From NCBI RefSeq assembly GCF_000162475.2, contig NZ_KI391971.1, positions 1,571,609 to 1,635,608 on the forward strand: a stretch of DNA of 64,000 bases, read 5' to 3'. The notes below the pieces were generated by a model, which was not told the DNA's origin, did no database searches, and was given only the letters and a program-made list of their open reading frames with translations. Position numbers and translations under genes: made by a program. Shown one piece after another: positions 44,501 to 54,700 of the stretch. The stretch is from Granulicatella elegans ATCC 700633 (lineage in GTDB: Bacteria > Bacillota > Bacilli > Lactobacillales > Aerococcaceae). Every line of letters starts with the position of its first letter. Positions within the stretch are counted from its first letter, which is position 1.

Positions 44501-47228
44501 TAGTGTATGTTTTTGTTAATGTTCCATCTGGATTAACGATCATTACACCTTCAGATTGAACTTTTTTAGTAGTTTCTGCACTGATTACATTACTTTGTTC
44601 AGTATAGTGAATTTTACCGTATGAGTTAAATGTAGTTTTACCATTGTTTGAACCTAAGTCAGATGCATCATCACCTGTCGGACGTGTTCTGAATTCGATA
44701 CCTACAGATTGAGTTTCCCCTTGTTTACCTGTAGTTTCTTCTTTATCCCCACGTGGTGGATGAGCAACTTGGATTTGGTTATCTTCAACTTCCCCAGAGT
44801 ACGCAATTCCATTTGATTTTTCTACTTGAGCTTCGTCTTTTGCGATACGAACACGGAAGTTTACTACATCTTTACTAGTGTCAATTACTTGAGTGTTAGT
44901 GAATGTTAATTCAACAAGTTGGTTGTTTCCATTAACTTGTACGATGTTAGATTGTTCACCTTCATCGAATTTACCATTTCCGTTAAAGTCGATAAATCCA
45001 CGCACATATGCAGGAGCAACTGTATCTGTGTATTTATCATTACCATTTGCTGAAGCGTAAAGTTTTACTTTATAAGTATTATCTGGTCCTTGGATGAATT
45101 TAACCTCTGGTTGTCCTGTATCTACGTTAGTGTGTACATGTTCTTCTGAGATTAATTGGTCTACACCTTCATCTCCAGTTTCTGTTGCATCATCAGAACC
45201 TATTCCACGTACTCTTGTACCTGGTGCAGAGTCGATATCCGCTTTAACTTTACCTAAGAATGGTTGTTGGATTTGTTTCTTTTGTTTTGTTAAGTAGTCG
45301 ACTGTTTCTGTTCTTAAGAAATGCTCAGCCGTTCCATATGATTCTGGTAGATCCCCAAAGTCAGAGAATTTAATCCCAATCATAGAAGATTGTTGTCCAG
45401 AAGACATAATGTATAATCCTACTTCTGTTACATTGGCAGTAGATAAGACTGGAGTACCTGCTCCACCATTATTACGGTATCCACCAAATACTTGAGAACC
45501 TAAACCTGCAGTAGATGCATCAGGTGTAGCAAATTTTTCACCACTTAAGGCATTATAGAATTTTTCATCTTGCCATTTAAGGATAGCAGTTTTACTACCA
45601 TTCATATCTTTAAATTTATCAAGTGGAACATATGCATTTTTATTTGTTTTATATCCAACAATCGCTGCAAGGTCCCATGGTGTACCATTAGTTGTATAAA
45701 TTTCAGACTCAAGAGGTCCGATATCTTCCCCGGAAGTCATAACGATACCAGGTTTTACAGGTTTACCATTATATGTTGCTGTTACATCGAATTTAACCCC
45801 AGCTGCTTGACCATTTTTAGGTTGTCCTGCAGGGTTTGTTCCGGCGATAGTTGTTTTAGATGTACCTGTTGATAAACCAGCATTATTAACGTGTGTATAA
45901 CCATTTTGAGGATTTGCACCTAATCCTGTTGCACCATTTTCTGGGTTAAATTTATTTTCTTTATCCGGTTCATAACTACTTGCTAAATCAGTTCCTGCTA
46001 CACGGTTTTTAAATATTTCAGTTGATTCAAATGGTTTTAATTCTTTAACCTTCATCGTAACGATATAACCAGGAATTAATTCTTTCTTATAAGTAGAACC
46101 AATTTGTAGATGGTTATGTTCTGTTAATCCAGTCCATGCATTTGTATCCGCAAAGTCTAACCATTGGATTTGGTCATTTAAATCTTTAATTTCTTTTAAG
46201 TTATCTTCTTTTGTTTTAACTTTGATATCTGATAATGAAGAATAACCATGATCTTCTAACCATTTTTTACCAGTTTCTGTTGAAGCATCTTTTAATGCTG
46301 TTGCTTGTTCTTCTGCTAAATTCACTTCGAATTTATCGTTACGTTTTGCGCCTGCATTTTCTAATTGGCTATAGACTGCTTTAATAGATGCGTCTAATTG
46401 AGCTAAGCTATTATCGATTTGTGCTTTAGTTGCATTTTTATTTGCTAAAATTTCTTTTGCTAATTTTAATGCTTCTGCATTGGCTACGACTGCTTTTTCA
46501 ATGGCAGCTTTTGCTTCTTCATTCAAATCTTTTTTGATTGCTTCAGTTTTTGCTAGAGTATTTGTTACTTCTGCTTCTGAAGCTACTTGTGTTAATTGAG
46601 TTTTAACTGCTTCAACTTCTTTTTCTTCAGTTGTTACAGTTTCTTCTTTAGCTTTTGTTTCTTCAGCTTTTTTCTCTTCTAACTTTTTATCAAAAGCTTG
46701 AGCTTTTGCTTCAGTAATGACTGTACTTAATGCAACTACTGCTTCTGTTTGTGCATTTACTTCTTCTAATGTAGCTGAATCATTTTCTAAAACTGCTTTT
46801 GCTGAAACTAAAACTTCACGTGCAGTTTGAACTGCTGTTGAATCTGCATCTTGCGCTGATTTTAACTTTTCTTCTAATGTATGAATACTTGCTTTTAAAA
46901 TTTCTTTTTTAGATTTTTCTACAATCGATTGACGATTTGTAGCTTCTTCTTTTTTAGGAGCTGCTGCTTGTTTTTCAACAATTGCTGCTTCCTCTTTTTT
47001 TACAGTCGTAGCTTCTGGCTTTTCAGCACTCACTACTTCTTCTTTCTTCTCAGCTACTGCTGTTGTTTCTGTTGCTTTTGATGGAGTTACTTCATCTGCA
47101 GATACCATACCACCTGCTAAAAAGAACATTCCACTAGCAATCATAACGCTGGCTACGCCTTGATTGAACTTACGAATTCCAAAACGTTGGAATCGTTTCA
47201 TAGGTTGTTGTTTATTATTCTTACCCAT
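38559..47228 (-). CDS. Giant CshA-type fibrillar adhesin, LPXTG-anchored (2889 aa)
   Basis: A YSIRK-type signal (FGIRKFNQGVASVMIASG) is followed by a Glu/Ala-rich coiled region with FIVAR-like helices (about 105-300), then an about 520-residue non-repetitive head (about 330-850) like the CshA NR2/ligand-binding domain. From about 850 to 2450 come fourteen CshA-type fibril repeats of about 100-120 residues, each with a Q-G-x-x-Q-x-G turn and an EGTYTI-type core. About eight MucBP-like units of about 50 residues follow, then LPNTG near 2853, a membrane helix and KRNKKDEK. Sortase A would link it to the wall. By analogy to streptococcal CshA it should form adhesive fibrils. Confidence 0.88.
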   Translation of the reverse strand: MGKNNKQQPMKRFQRFGIRKFNQGVASVMIASGMFFLAGGMVSADEVTPSKATETTAVAEKKEEVVSAEKPEATTVKKEEAAIVEKQAAAPKKEEATNRQSIVEKSKKEILKASIHTLEEKLKSAQDADSTAVQTAREVLVSAKAVLENDSATLEEVNAQTEAVVALSTVITEAKAQAFDKKLEEKKAEETKAKEETVTTEEKEVEAVKTQLTQVASEAEVTNTLAKTEAIKKDLNEEAKAAIEKAVVANAEALKLAKEILANKNATKAQIDNSLAQLDASIKAVYSQLENAGAKRNDKFEVNLAEEQATALKDASTETGKKWLEDHGYSSLSDIKVKTKEDNLKEIKDLNDQIQWLDFADTNAWTGLTEHNHLQIGSTYKKELIPGYIVTMKVKELKPFESTEIFKNRVAGTDLASSYEPDKENKFNPENGATGLGANPQNGYTHVNNAGLSTGTSKTTIAGTNPAGQPKNGQAAGVKFDVTATYNGKPVKPGIVMTSGEDIGPLESEIYTTNGTPWDLAAIVGYKTNKNAYVPLDKFKDMNGSKTAILKWQDEKFYNALSGEKFATPDASTAGLGSQVFGGYRNNGGAGTPVLSTANVTEVGLYIMSSGQQSSMIGIKFSDFGDLPESYGTAEHFLRTETVDYLTKQKKQIQQPFLGKVKADIDSAPGTRVRGIGSDDATETGDEGVDQLISEEHVHTNVDTGQPEVKFIQGPDNTYKVKLYASANGNDKYTDTVAPAYVRGFIDFNGNGKFDEGEQSNIVQVNGNNQLVELTFTNTQVIDTSKDVVNFRVRIAKDEAQVEKSNGIAYSGEVEDNQIQVAHPPRGDKEETTGKQGETQSVGIEFRTRPTGDDASDLGSNNGKTTFNSYGKIHYTEQSNVISAETTKKVQSEGVMIVNPDGTLTKTYTKAGQGTYTVTDDKVTFTPEASFIGKADGIVLRAVDSNGQSTGWTALTNQNQLENINDGTHSAGTTKTMDAVYIPTVTPKEITADPEKSTDIQGKEQKKTPTFKTEGDAATATPVTPSATYPAKLVDPKTGAKVDSVMVDGEGTYTINPTTGEVTFQPLPTFKGTASGVDVTLTAPVGQDKDGQPVTATATTKYTPTVTAVTPTAKPSDSAGVQGETQKGTPTFTEGNAEVPIKENSVKLLNADGTEANGPVDALDEKGNKVGEYTVNPATGEVTFTPTDKTYTGKVAPAKVQAEDKNGTKVNTTYTPHIVGVIPTATPAESSGIQGQPQDGTVSFAPGETTVEGVKKSVPIKANSAVLLDASGNPVAPGTPVDALDSEGNKVGEYTIDPATNKVTFTPTNKEYKGKVQPANVQAEDENGSKVKTTYTPTIVGVTPNAEPAETTDVQGVEQSKEVTFKSGKATVNGVEKEVPIDTTSYKLLDENGQPAESVPAKNPAGDVIGTYTLKVVDGKATAVFTPTDKTYAGEVAPVTIQAKDTNGTPVTTTYTPNITPVEPTGTPKSTEGAQGQPQEGTPTFTPGNEKVPMKIDATQPAKLIDPATGQPTDATTIPAKDANGKEVGTYTIDPTTGKVTFTPNKDFVGTPVPATVQAKDANGTPTTATYTPTVKPVSPVGVNTFTEDIQGAPQSGKPEFKPGKTTINGEEVEVPMDDKVPATFEDGTTTKTIPGEGTYTVDPDGTVHFTPDKQFKGKGTTMTVVRKDQNGTPVTAEYTAVVHPASPEGTEVETAGVQGKVQSGKPNFIGGKATIDGVEKTVDIDEAVPAKLIDPTTGQEVTSVTIPGEGTYTVAENGTVTFTPDKNFKGKGTELTVKRVDKNGTPALGKYSAVVIGVKPTAEPSVTSDIQGQTQSQSVKFKGGVVEVENPMTKVKTEEVVTIDPTTYTLLDENGQPATEVPAKDPDGNVIGKYTLTTEDGKDPVAVFTPTVKTYSGEVQPVTVQAKDTNGTAVTTTYTPNITPVTPTAKEASSQGAQGQEQSGTPTFTEGNTKTPIDLTVPAKLINPETGEPTDETSVEVPGEGTYTINPETGEVTFKPEPKFTGKAQGVEVQRKDKNGTPATAKYTPTVKAVTPTSDDVVSEDVQGAKQTGTPVFTAGKTTVNGQEVTVEIDETVKPTFDDGTTEKKVPGEGTYTIDENGVVTFTPEPQFTGKASGVTVKRVDKNGTEVTAKYTPTVKPVTPTSDDEVTTDVQGATQKGKPAFEAGKTTVNGVEKTVELDDTKPATFEDGSTEKVVPGEGTYTVAPDGTVTFTPEKSFTGKANGVTVKRVDKNGTPVTAKYTPVVLPVTPSSKDVTSIGEKGQPQSETPVFTAGITKVNGKTVTVEIDDKVAPTFEDGTTEKKVPGEGTYTIDANGKVTFTPEPDFVGKAKGVTVKRVDKNGTPVTATYTPTVLGKTTTENVVSEGAKGQPQSNTPVFKGDVDTTVAPTFEDGTTTKTIPGEGTYTIDANGKVTFTPEPNFVGKATPVKVVRKDKNGKTIKASYTPTVRPDTKFVVVGKDGKETEIIPSKDGKKPSEKISGYKLVKTETDEKGNTKHIYEPVTTKHVDRNGNPIPGTETEEGTKDPKNIPGYNVVETKKLPNGDTEYVYEKVTTRYVDQAGHPIPGTEIEEGTKEPKNIPGYKLVSTTTSGKGDTVHTYAPVQTFFKDKEGNVIPGYPVEEGTTDKKDIPGYRFVETKTLRNGDIEHVYEKVTTPTPTPSVEKPKGIIRDTEGNVIPGFEYDMLSPVLDIPEYEYVETVTDPDGTVRHIYRKVGKTTSTPTTEKVLTTYVDENGELIIPNENGSHPGKELKGYEIVRTEKDTNGNVRNVYRKVTPEAKVMTTFVDENGNVIIPNENGEVPAKDIVEYELVRTEKDANGNVRHIYRKVVAPAPKAVETTPAKQEKVTRQELPNTGTGQESAFLGAAASAILAGLGLVAPKRNKKDEK

Positions 47229-47304
47229 AAGTCATCTCCTTTGAACTGTTTATTAATTTTAACCATACATCTCTTTAATTATTTTCCATAATTAAATCTA
47301 CATC

Positions 47305-47333
47305 ATTATATAGTGTTCACAAAATAAAATCAA
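47305..47333 (-). promoter_or_regulatory. Promoter of the first giant adhesin
   Basis: TTGATT (47328-47333) and TATAAT (47305-47310) are 17 bp apart. The spacer shares ATTTTGTGA-like sequence with the promoter of the second giant adhesin. Confidence 0.75.
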
Positions 47334-47612
47334 TATATAATATTAATAATTTTATATTTTAAGGCATTTTTAACATTAGTGTATTATTTTTCACAAAAAT
47401 ATTAATTTTTTGTTAATAATCGACCACGATATATTAACGATATATATTTTCCCAATATTTACGAAATACTATCAGTCTAAATATTTTTCTTTAAGATTCT
47501 TTCATCTTTAACGATATTTTTTTATATTTTTTCCGAAAATTCCATTATATATTTATAATTTTATTTCTCATTTTTAAAACTCCCCATCTATTCTAAAGAT
47601 TTCTCCACAAAA

Positions 47613-47640
47613 AAACACTCTCGATTTCTCGAGAGTGTTT
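47613..47640 (-). terminator. Terminator of the silent CshA cassette
   Basis: Perfect arms AAACACTCTCGA/TCGAGAGTGTTT with a four-base loop and U-run on the minus strand. Confidence 0.85.
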
Positions 47641-47672
47641 CTGGACGACTGACTTAAGTCAATTATGAATCA

Positions 47673-48690
47673 TTATTCTTCGTCTTTTTTAGTTGGAGCT
47701 ACCATTCCTAAACCTGCTAGGATTGCTGTTGCAGCCGCTCCAAAGATTGCGAACTCTGAACCAGTTCCTGTTTGTGGTAATTCTTGACGAGCTACTTTTT
47801 CAGGAGATGCTGGAGTTTGTTTTGCTACTTTACGATATACGTGGCGTACATTTCCATTTGCATCTTTTTCAGTTCTTACAAGTTCATAACCTGATAAATC
47901 TTTACTTGGATTAGATCCTTGTTCTTCAGGGTTGACTACTTGTCCATTTTCATCTGGAATGATTAATTCACCATTTTCATCTAGATAAGTCGTTAAAACT
48001 TTATCTGTAGCTGGTTTTGTAGGTGCTGGTGCATATGGTGTTTCAGGTACTGAAGGTGTAGGAAGCACTGTTGGGATATATGCTCCATAAGCTAAGTTAC
48101 CTTCTGTATCTACACGTACTACAAGTACTCCTGAAGCAGCTCCAATGAAGTCTTTTTCTGGAACAAAAGTTACTGTTCCGTCTGGTGCTACCGTGTATTT
48201 ACCTTCTCCTGGTACTACTTTTTCTTTTGAACCATCTTCGAATGTTGCTGGAACTTTTTCGTCGATTGGTACATTAGGATCTACTGGTGTGAATTTCGTT
48301 GTTCCAGTTTGAGTTTCACCTTTTTTGTTAATTGTTTTCGCAGGTTCACCTGTTGGTTCAACAGGTTTAACAGTTGGTGTGTAATTTGCTGTTACTGACG
48401 TTCCGTTCTTATCTACACGTTTCACTGTTACACCTTTAGCTGTACCTACGAATTGTGGTTCTGGAATGAACGTTACTTTACCGTCTTTGTCGATTGTGTA
48501 TGTTCCTTCGCCTGGTACTTTCTTCTCAGTTGTTCCATCTTCGAATGTTGGAGCTACTGTTTCATCGATTGGCACATTAGGGTTTCCTGGTTAGAACTCT
48601 GGTGTTCCCTCTTGTTTCACACCTTGAAGACCTGTTGTTGCTGCAGGTGTTACTGTTGGTGTGTATTTAGCTGTAACTGGTGTTCCATAA
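47673..48690 (-). pseudogene. Silent C-terminal cassette of a CshA-type adhesin
   Basis: The frame begins abruptly at a coding position inside a CshA repeat (GTPVTAKYTPTVTPAATTG), right against the terminator of the next gene, with no start, ribosome site or promoter. It runs through two CshA repeats, a MucBP-like unit and an LPQTG sorting signal. A TAA (at about 48591-48593) breaks the first repeat; the 300-codon frame from ATG 48575 lacks a signal peptide. It is a cut-off paralogue that could donate its C-terminus to the intact adhesins by recombination. Confidence 0.75.
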
Positions 48691-48693
48691 AAA

Positions 48694-48724
48694 ACATCCT
48701 CATACGTTAGACGCATGAGGATGT
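48694..48724 (-). terminator. Terminator of the second giant adhesin
   Basis: ACATCCTCAT/ATGAGGATGT with an 11-base loop and six Us on the minus strand. It directly abuts the silent cassette. Confidence 0.88.
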
Positions 48725-48756
48725 AAAAATCATTTCAAAACGATTCTATTTTAGAA

Positions 48757-51700
48757 TTACGCTTCTTCATCTTCTTTTTTTGTTTTCTGTGTTCCAACCA
48801 TTCCGATACCTGCAAGAATTGCGCTAGCTGCAGCTCCAAAGATTGCCATTTCATTGCCTGTACCTGTATTTGGTAACTCTTGACGAACGACTGGTTGTTT
48901 TGATGCTGGAGTTTCTTTTTCTTCCACTTTCGCTGGTGCTGGAGTTGGAGCAGGTGTTGGTTTTTGTTCTGGAGTAGGTGTTTCTACTTTGCGGTAAATA
49001 TGACGAGTATTTCCTTTTTCGTCTTTTTCCGTTCTTTCCAATTCATAACCTGGAATGTTTTCACTTGGTTGTTCTCCATCTTTTTGCGGAATCAATGTTT
49101 TACCTTTTGAATCCACATAAGTTGTATTCTTCTTACCTTGCTCTGGAGTTGGAGCTGGTGTTGGACTTGGTGATGGAGTTGGTGTTGGTGCTGGAATTTT
49201 CTTATAAATATGTTTTGTATTACCATTTTCATCTTTTTTAGTTTCTACAAATTCATATCCTGGAATATCTTTCTTAGGATTTTCTCCATCTTCCGTTGGA
49301 TTTCCTGGAATTTCTTTTCCATCACTATCCACATAACTTGTTTTAACCTTTTCATAGATATGTTTAGTATTACCGTCATTATCTGTAATAGTTTCTACAA
49401 ATCTATATCCTGGAATATCTTTCTTAGGAGTTGTTCCATCTTCACTTGGATATCCTGGGATTTCTTTTCCTTCTTTATCTCTGAAGATAGTTTCTGGGCG
49501 AACAGTTGGTGTGTAAGATGCAAAAATTGTTTTACCATTTTTATCTTTTCTAACAACTGTTACACTGTTTGCTGTACCTACGAATTCTGGTTCTGGAGTG
49601 AATGTTACTTTTCCGTTTGGATCGATAGTGTAAGTTCCTTCTCCTGGTACGACTTTTGTAGTTGAACCGTCTTCGAATGTTGGTGGTACATCTTTATCGA
49701 TATCCCCTTCGAATACTGGAGTATTTGATTGTGGTTTACCTTTTGGTCCTTCAGATTCTACATCTTTCGTTGATGTTTCTCCTAAAACTGTTGGTGTATA
49801 TTTCACTGTTACTGGTGTTCCATTTTTGTCAACACGTTTAACCGTTACACCTTTTGTTACACCTACGAAGTCTTTTTCTGGAGTAAATGTTACTTTTCCG
49901 TCTGGTGCTACTGTGTAAGTTCCTTCTCCTGGTACGACTTTTGTAGTTGAACCGTCTTCGAATGTTGCTGGTACATCTTTATCGATTTCTACTGTTTTGT
50001 TTTTACCATTTACAGTTTCTGAACCACCTTTAAAGATTGGTGTTCCTTCTTGAGGTGTATTCTTAGGTCCAACTGATGTCACATCTTCTCCAGATGGGGA
50101 TACTGGAATTACAGTTGGTGTGTATTTCGCTGTTACTGGTGTTCCATTTTTGTCCACACGTTTTACAGTTACTCCTGTTGCTACACCTGTGAATTTAGGT
50201 TCTGGTACGAATGTTACAGTTCCATCTGGTGCTACAGTGTAAGTTCCTTCGTTTGGTACTACTTTTGTAGTTGAGCCATCTTCGAATGTTGCTGGTTTAT
50301 CGTTATCGATTTCTACTGTTTCTTCTTTACCATTTACAGTTGTTTTTCCACCTGTGAATGTTGGTTTTCCTGTTTGAGTTTCACCTTGTAGGTCTTTAGA
50401 TTTAGCTTCTTTACCTTTTGGTGTTACTCCTACTACTGTTGGTGTGTATGTTGATTCAGCTGGTGTTCCGTTTTTATCCACACGTTGAACTGTTACACCT
50501 GTTCCGCGTCCTGTGAATTTTGGTTCTGGTGTGAATGTTACTTCTCCAGAGTTCGGATCGATTGTGTATGTTCCTTCGTTCGGTACTTTAATAGTAGTTT
50601 TATCTGTTGGTTGACCAGTTTCTGGATCTACGAATTTCGCTGGTTTAGTTTCATCGATTTCTACAGTTTTTTCTACTCCATTAACAGTTGTTTTACCTGG
50701 TGTGAAGTTTGGAGTTGCTTTTTGCGTTGCTCCTTGGATACCTACAGTAGTTTTTTCTTCACCTGTTGGTGTTACTGGTACTACAGTTGGTGTATAAGTC
50801 GCTGTTGCTGGTGTTCCATTTTTATCAACACGTTGAACTTTAATTCCTGAAGTTTTACCTTTGAATTGTGGTTCTGGTGTGAATGTTACTTCCCCACTAT
50901 TCGGATCAATTGTGTATGTTCCTTCGTTTGGTACTTTTACAGTTGTTTCATCTGTTGGTTTACCTGTTGTTGGATCTACCAATTTAGCTGGTTTTGTAGT
51001 ATCAATTTCGACTGTTTCTTCTTTACCGTTAACAGTAGTTTTACCACCTGTAAATGTTGGAGTTGATTTTTGTGGTGCACCTTGAACATCTTGTGTTTCT
51101 TTTTCATCACCTTTTGGTGTTACTGGTTTAACCAATGGAGTGTATTTACCATTTACTGGTGTACCGTTTTTATCTTCACGTTGAACTTCAATTCCTTTAG
51201 CTTCTCCAGTGAAGTTTGGTTCTGGTGTAAATGTTACTTTACCATTCTCATCAATTTCATAAGTTCCTTCGTTCGGTACTTTTACAGATTTTTCTTCTGT
51301 TGGTTTACCTGTTGTTGGATCTACTAATTTAGGTGCTTTTTCAGTGTTAATTGGTACTTTCTTATCCCCTTCTGTAAATGTAGGTGTACCTTCTTGTGAT
51401 TTACCTTGGATTCCTTCTGAAGTTGCTGGAGTCGCTGTTGGTGTTACCGGTGTGATGTATGGTGTGTAAGTAGTTTCTACTGTAATACCATTTTCGTCTG
51501 CTGCACGAACTTTAACTGGTTGTACTTCACCGTAGTAAGTTGCATTTGGAGTTAAGATCCCGATAGCTTTTCCGTCTACTACTTCAAGCGTGAATTCCCC
51601 GATAACATTTCCTTTTGGATCTTTAGCAGGAACATTCGTAGCTGGTTGTCCATTTTCATCTAATAATGTGTACGATTTTGGATCAATTGGGACAGTTTTC

Positions 51701-54700
51701 GTAGTTGCTACTTTTACATCTGGATTATCAATATCCGGTACAGTCGTTGTATCTACTACACTATCGATAAATGTAACAGGTTGTTTTTGAACTTGACCTT
51801 GAACATCTTGTGAAGTAGCTGGTTCTGCTTTTGGTTTAGCTCCGATAACGATTGGACGGTATTTACCGATAGCTGCTTGTCCAAGTTTATCAACACGTTG
51901 AACGATTACCCCTTTAGCTTCACCAACGAATGTTTTCTCAGGATCAAATTTCACTGTTCCGTCTGGTTGAAGCGTATATACCCCTTCTCCTTTAACTGTA
52001 ATTGGAGTTCCAACTGCTACTGGTTGTTTTGTCGCTGGATCAAGTACTACTGGAGCAACATTTTCATCGATTTCTACTGTTTTCTCTTCTCCACCGATTT
52101 CTACTGTTCCACCTTTGAACTTAGGTTTTCCGTGTTGTTCTTGACCTTGGATATCTGCAGAGATGACATCCCATCCTGTAGGAGTTACTGGGTGAACAAC
52201 TGCTGTATATTCTCCACGAGCTGGTGTTCCGTTTTTATCTCTACGGATAACTGTTAGTGTCGTACCTTTACCTGAGAATAATTTTTCTGGAACGAATGTT
52301 ACTGTTCCATCTGGAGCTACTGTATAAGTACCTTCGTTTGGTACTACTTTTGTAGTTGAACCATCTTCAAATGTTGCTGGTACTGTATCATCCATTGGTA
52401 CAGATTCTTCTTTACCATTAATAGTTGTTTTACCACCTTCAAATGCTGGTTTTCCGCTTTGAGTTGCACCTTGAATATCTTCTGTGAATGCCACTTTACC
52501 AATTGGAGTTACTGGTTTAACTGTTGGTGTATAAGTCGCTGTAGCTGGAGTACCATTCGCATCTTTTACTTCTACTGTTGCTGGTACTGGAGTACCTACG
52601 AAGTCTTTATTTGGTGTGAATGTTACTTTTCCAGAGGTTGGGTCAATTGTATACGTACCAACTTGTTTTCCTGTTGCGTCTTTTGCTGGAATTGTTGGTT
52701 CATCTGTTGGTTTACCAGTTGTTGGATCTACTAATTTAGCAGGTTGAGTTGCATCAATTTTAATTGGAGCAACTGGGTTACCTTGCGTAAATGTTGGAGT
52801 TCCTTCTTGAGGTGAACCTTGAATTCCTTCTGTACTTGCAGGAGTTCCTGTTGGTGTTACCGGTGTGATATTCGGTGTATAAGTTGTAGTTACAGGTGTT
52901 CCGTTTTTATCTTTCGCTTGAACTGTTACTGGTTCTACTTTACCTACATATGCTTTGTCAGTTGGTGTAAATACTGCAACTGCTTTTCCATCTACATTTT
53001 TAACAGTGTAAGTACCTACTACTTTTCCTGTAGCGTCTTTAGCTGGTACTTCTGTAGCAGGGTTACCATTTTCATCTAATAATGTGTATGTTGTTGGATC
53101 GATTGGTACTTTCTTCTCAACACCATCGATTGTTGTTTTCGAATCGTTAAATGTTACAGATTGCTCTTGAGTTGCACCTTGTACATCTGTTGATGTTGCC
53201 GCTTCTGCAGTTGGAGTTACTGGTTCAACGACTGGAGTGTATTTTCCTGTTGCTGTTACTTCTACAGTAGCTCCTTCTTTGTCAGTTGCGTTAGCTGTTA
53301 CTTTTACATCTACACCTTGAGCTGTTCCTGTGAATGTTGGAAGTGGAGTAAATGTTACAACACCTGTTGTTGGGTCAATTGTATAAGTTCCTTCGTTTGG
53401 AACAACAACTTTCCCTTCATTATCAGCACCTTCTAATGAGTACTTAGATGTTGTTAAATCAACATTTGTACCATTAGGAGTATTTTCTGGAGTATTTAAT
53501 TTAGAGAATCTTTCACTTCCTGGTTTAGAAGTTTGGACTGCTCCTTGTACATCTTTAGTTGTATCAACATTACCTTTAACACCATAAACTGTTGGTGTGT
53601 ATGTAGTTGATGCTTCTACTGTTACAGGGTTACCATCTTCTCCTGGGATAGTTACATTAGCTGCTACTGTTAATGATTTAGCAGTTCCTACATATCCTTG
53701 AGCTGGTGTGAACGTTACTTTTCCTGTTGTAGGATCTACCGTGTAAGTTCCTTCATCTGTAGTTACAGAAGGTTTTTTCTCTCCTGTTGTTGGGTCTACT
53801 AGTTTGTAGTCAGATACAGTAGAATTTTCAGGAAGACCAGTTTTGAATCCTTTTTCCATAGTATCACTTTGTGGAGTATCTTGTGCTCCTGAAGAAATTT
53901 CTGGTTTAGGTACTACGATGTAGTAAGTTGTTTCTGCTACTGCATCATCTGTTACTTCACCTGAATCTGTTCCTCCTACTTTTGGAGTTGTTACAACACC
54001 GTTTGAGTCAACAGAATGAACCGTTACTTTATAACTACCATATTGACCTAATGTGTAAGCTGCGATTTCTGGATTTGCTAAGTTTGCTGCTGCAGCTGTT
54101 TTCAATGCTTCACGAGCTGTTTCTACCGCTTTTTCAGCTTCTAAAGCAGCTGTACGCGCCGTTTCTACTTCAGTATTTTTTGTTGAAAGATTTGCTTGAG
54201 CTGTTGCTAGTTGCGCTTCAATAGATGCTTTAAACTCTTTGGCATGCGCAAGTTTTCTTTCTGCTAATTCTTGAGCTGTTGGAGAAATTGTACGTAATTT
54301 CAAGTTGTCTAATGCTGATTGAGCATCTTCTACCGTTCTTGTTGAACGATCTAATAGTTCTTGAAGACGTGCTAATTCATTTTGTGTATCTTGTTGTTCT
54401 TTTACAGCCGTTGCTGCCGCTTGAGTTTTAGCTGCCGCTGTACGTTGTGCTTGAATATAAGCTGTTTCTTCAGCTTTCGCCGCATCAAATACTTTTTGGC
54501 TTCCATCTGGAGCTGTTACCGTTAATTTTGTTTTAATTGTTTCTGATTGAGCAGCGTCTGATTTATCATCGATAGTATCTGTGAAATCAACATTAGCTTT
54601 TTCTGATTTTAGTAAATCTACTGATGCATCTTTTGCTTCTGAGTAACTTGTTGATGTTCCAGCTGGTTTAGCATTTTGAATTGATGCTACGTCTGTTGAG

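Larger units (their letters stand above)
47229..47672. other. Gap between the first giant adhesin and the silent cassette
   Basis: It holds the promoter of the adhesin at its left, about 250 bases of AT-rich DNA, and the terminator of the cassette. No further gene is seen. Confidence 0.5.
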
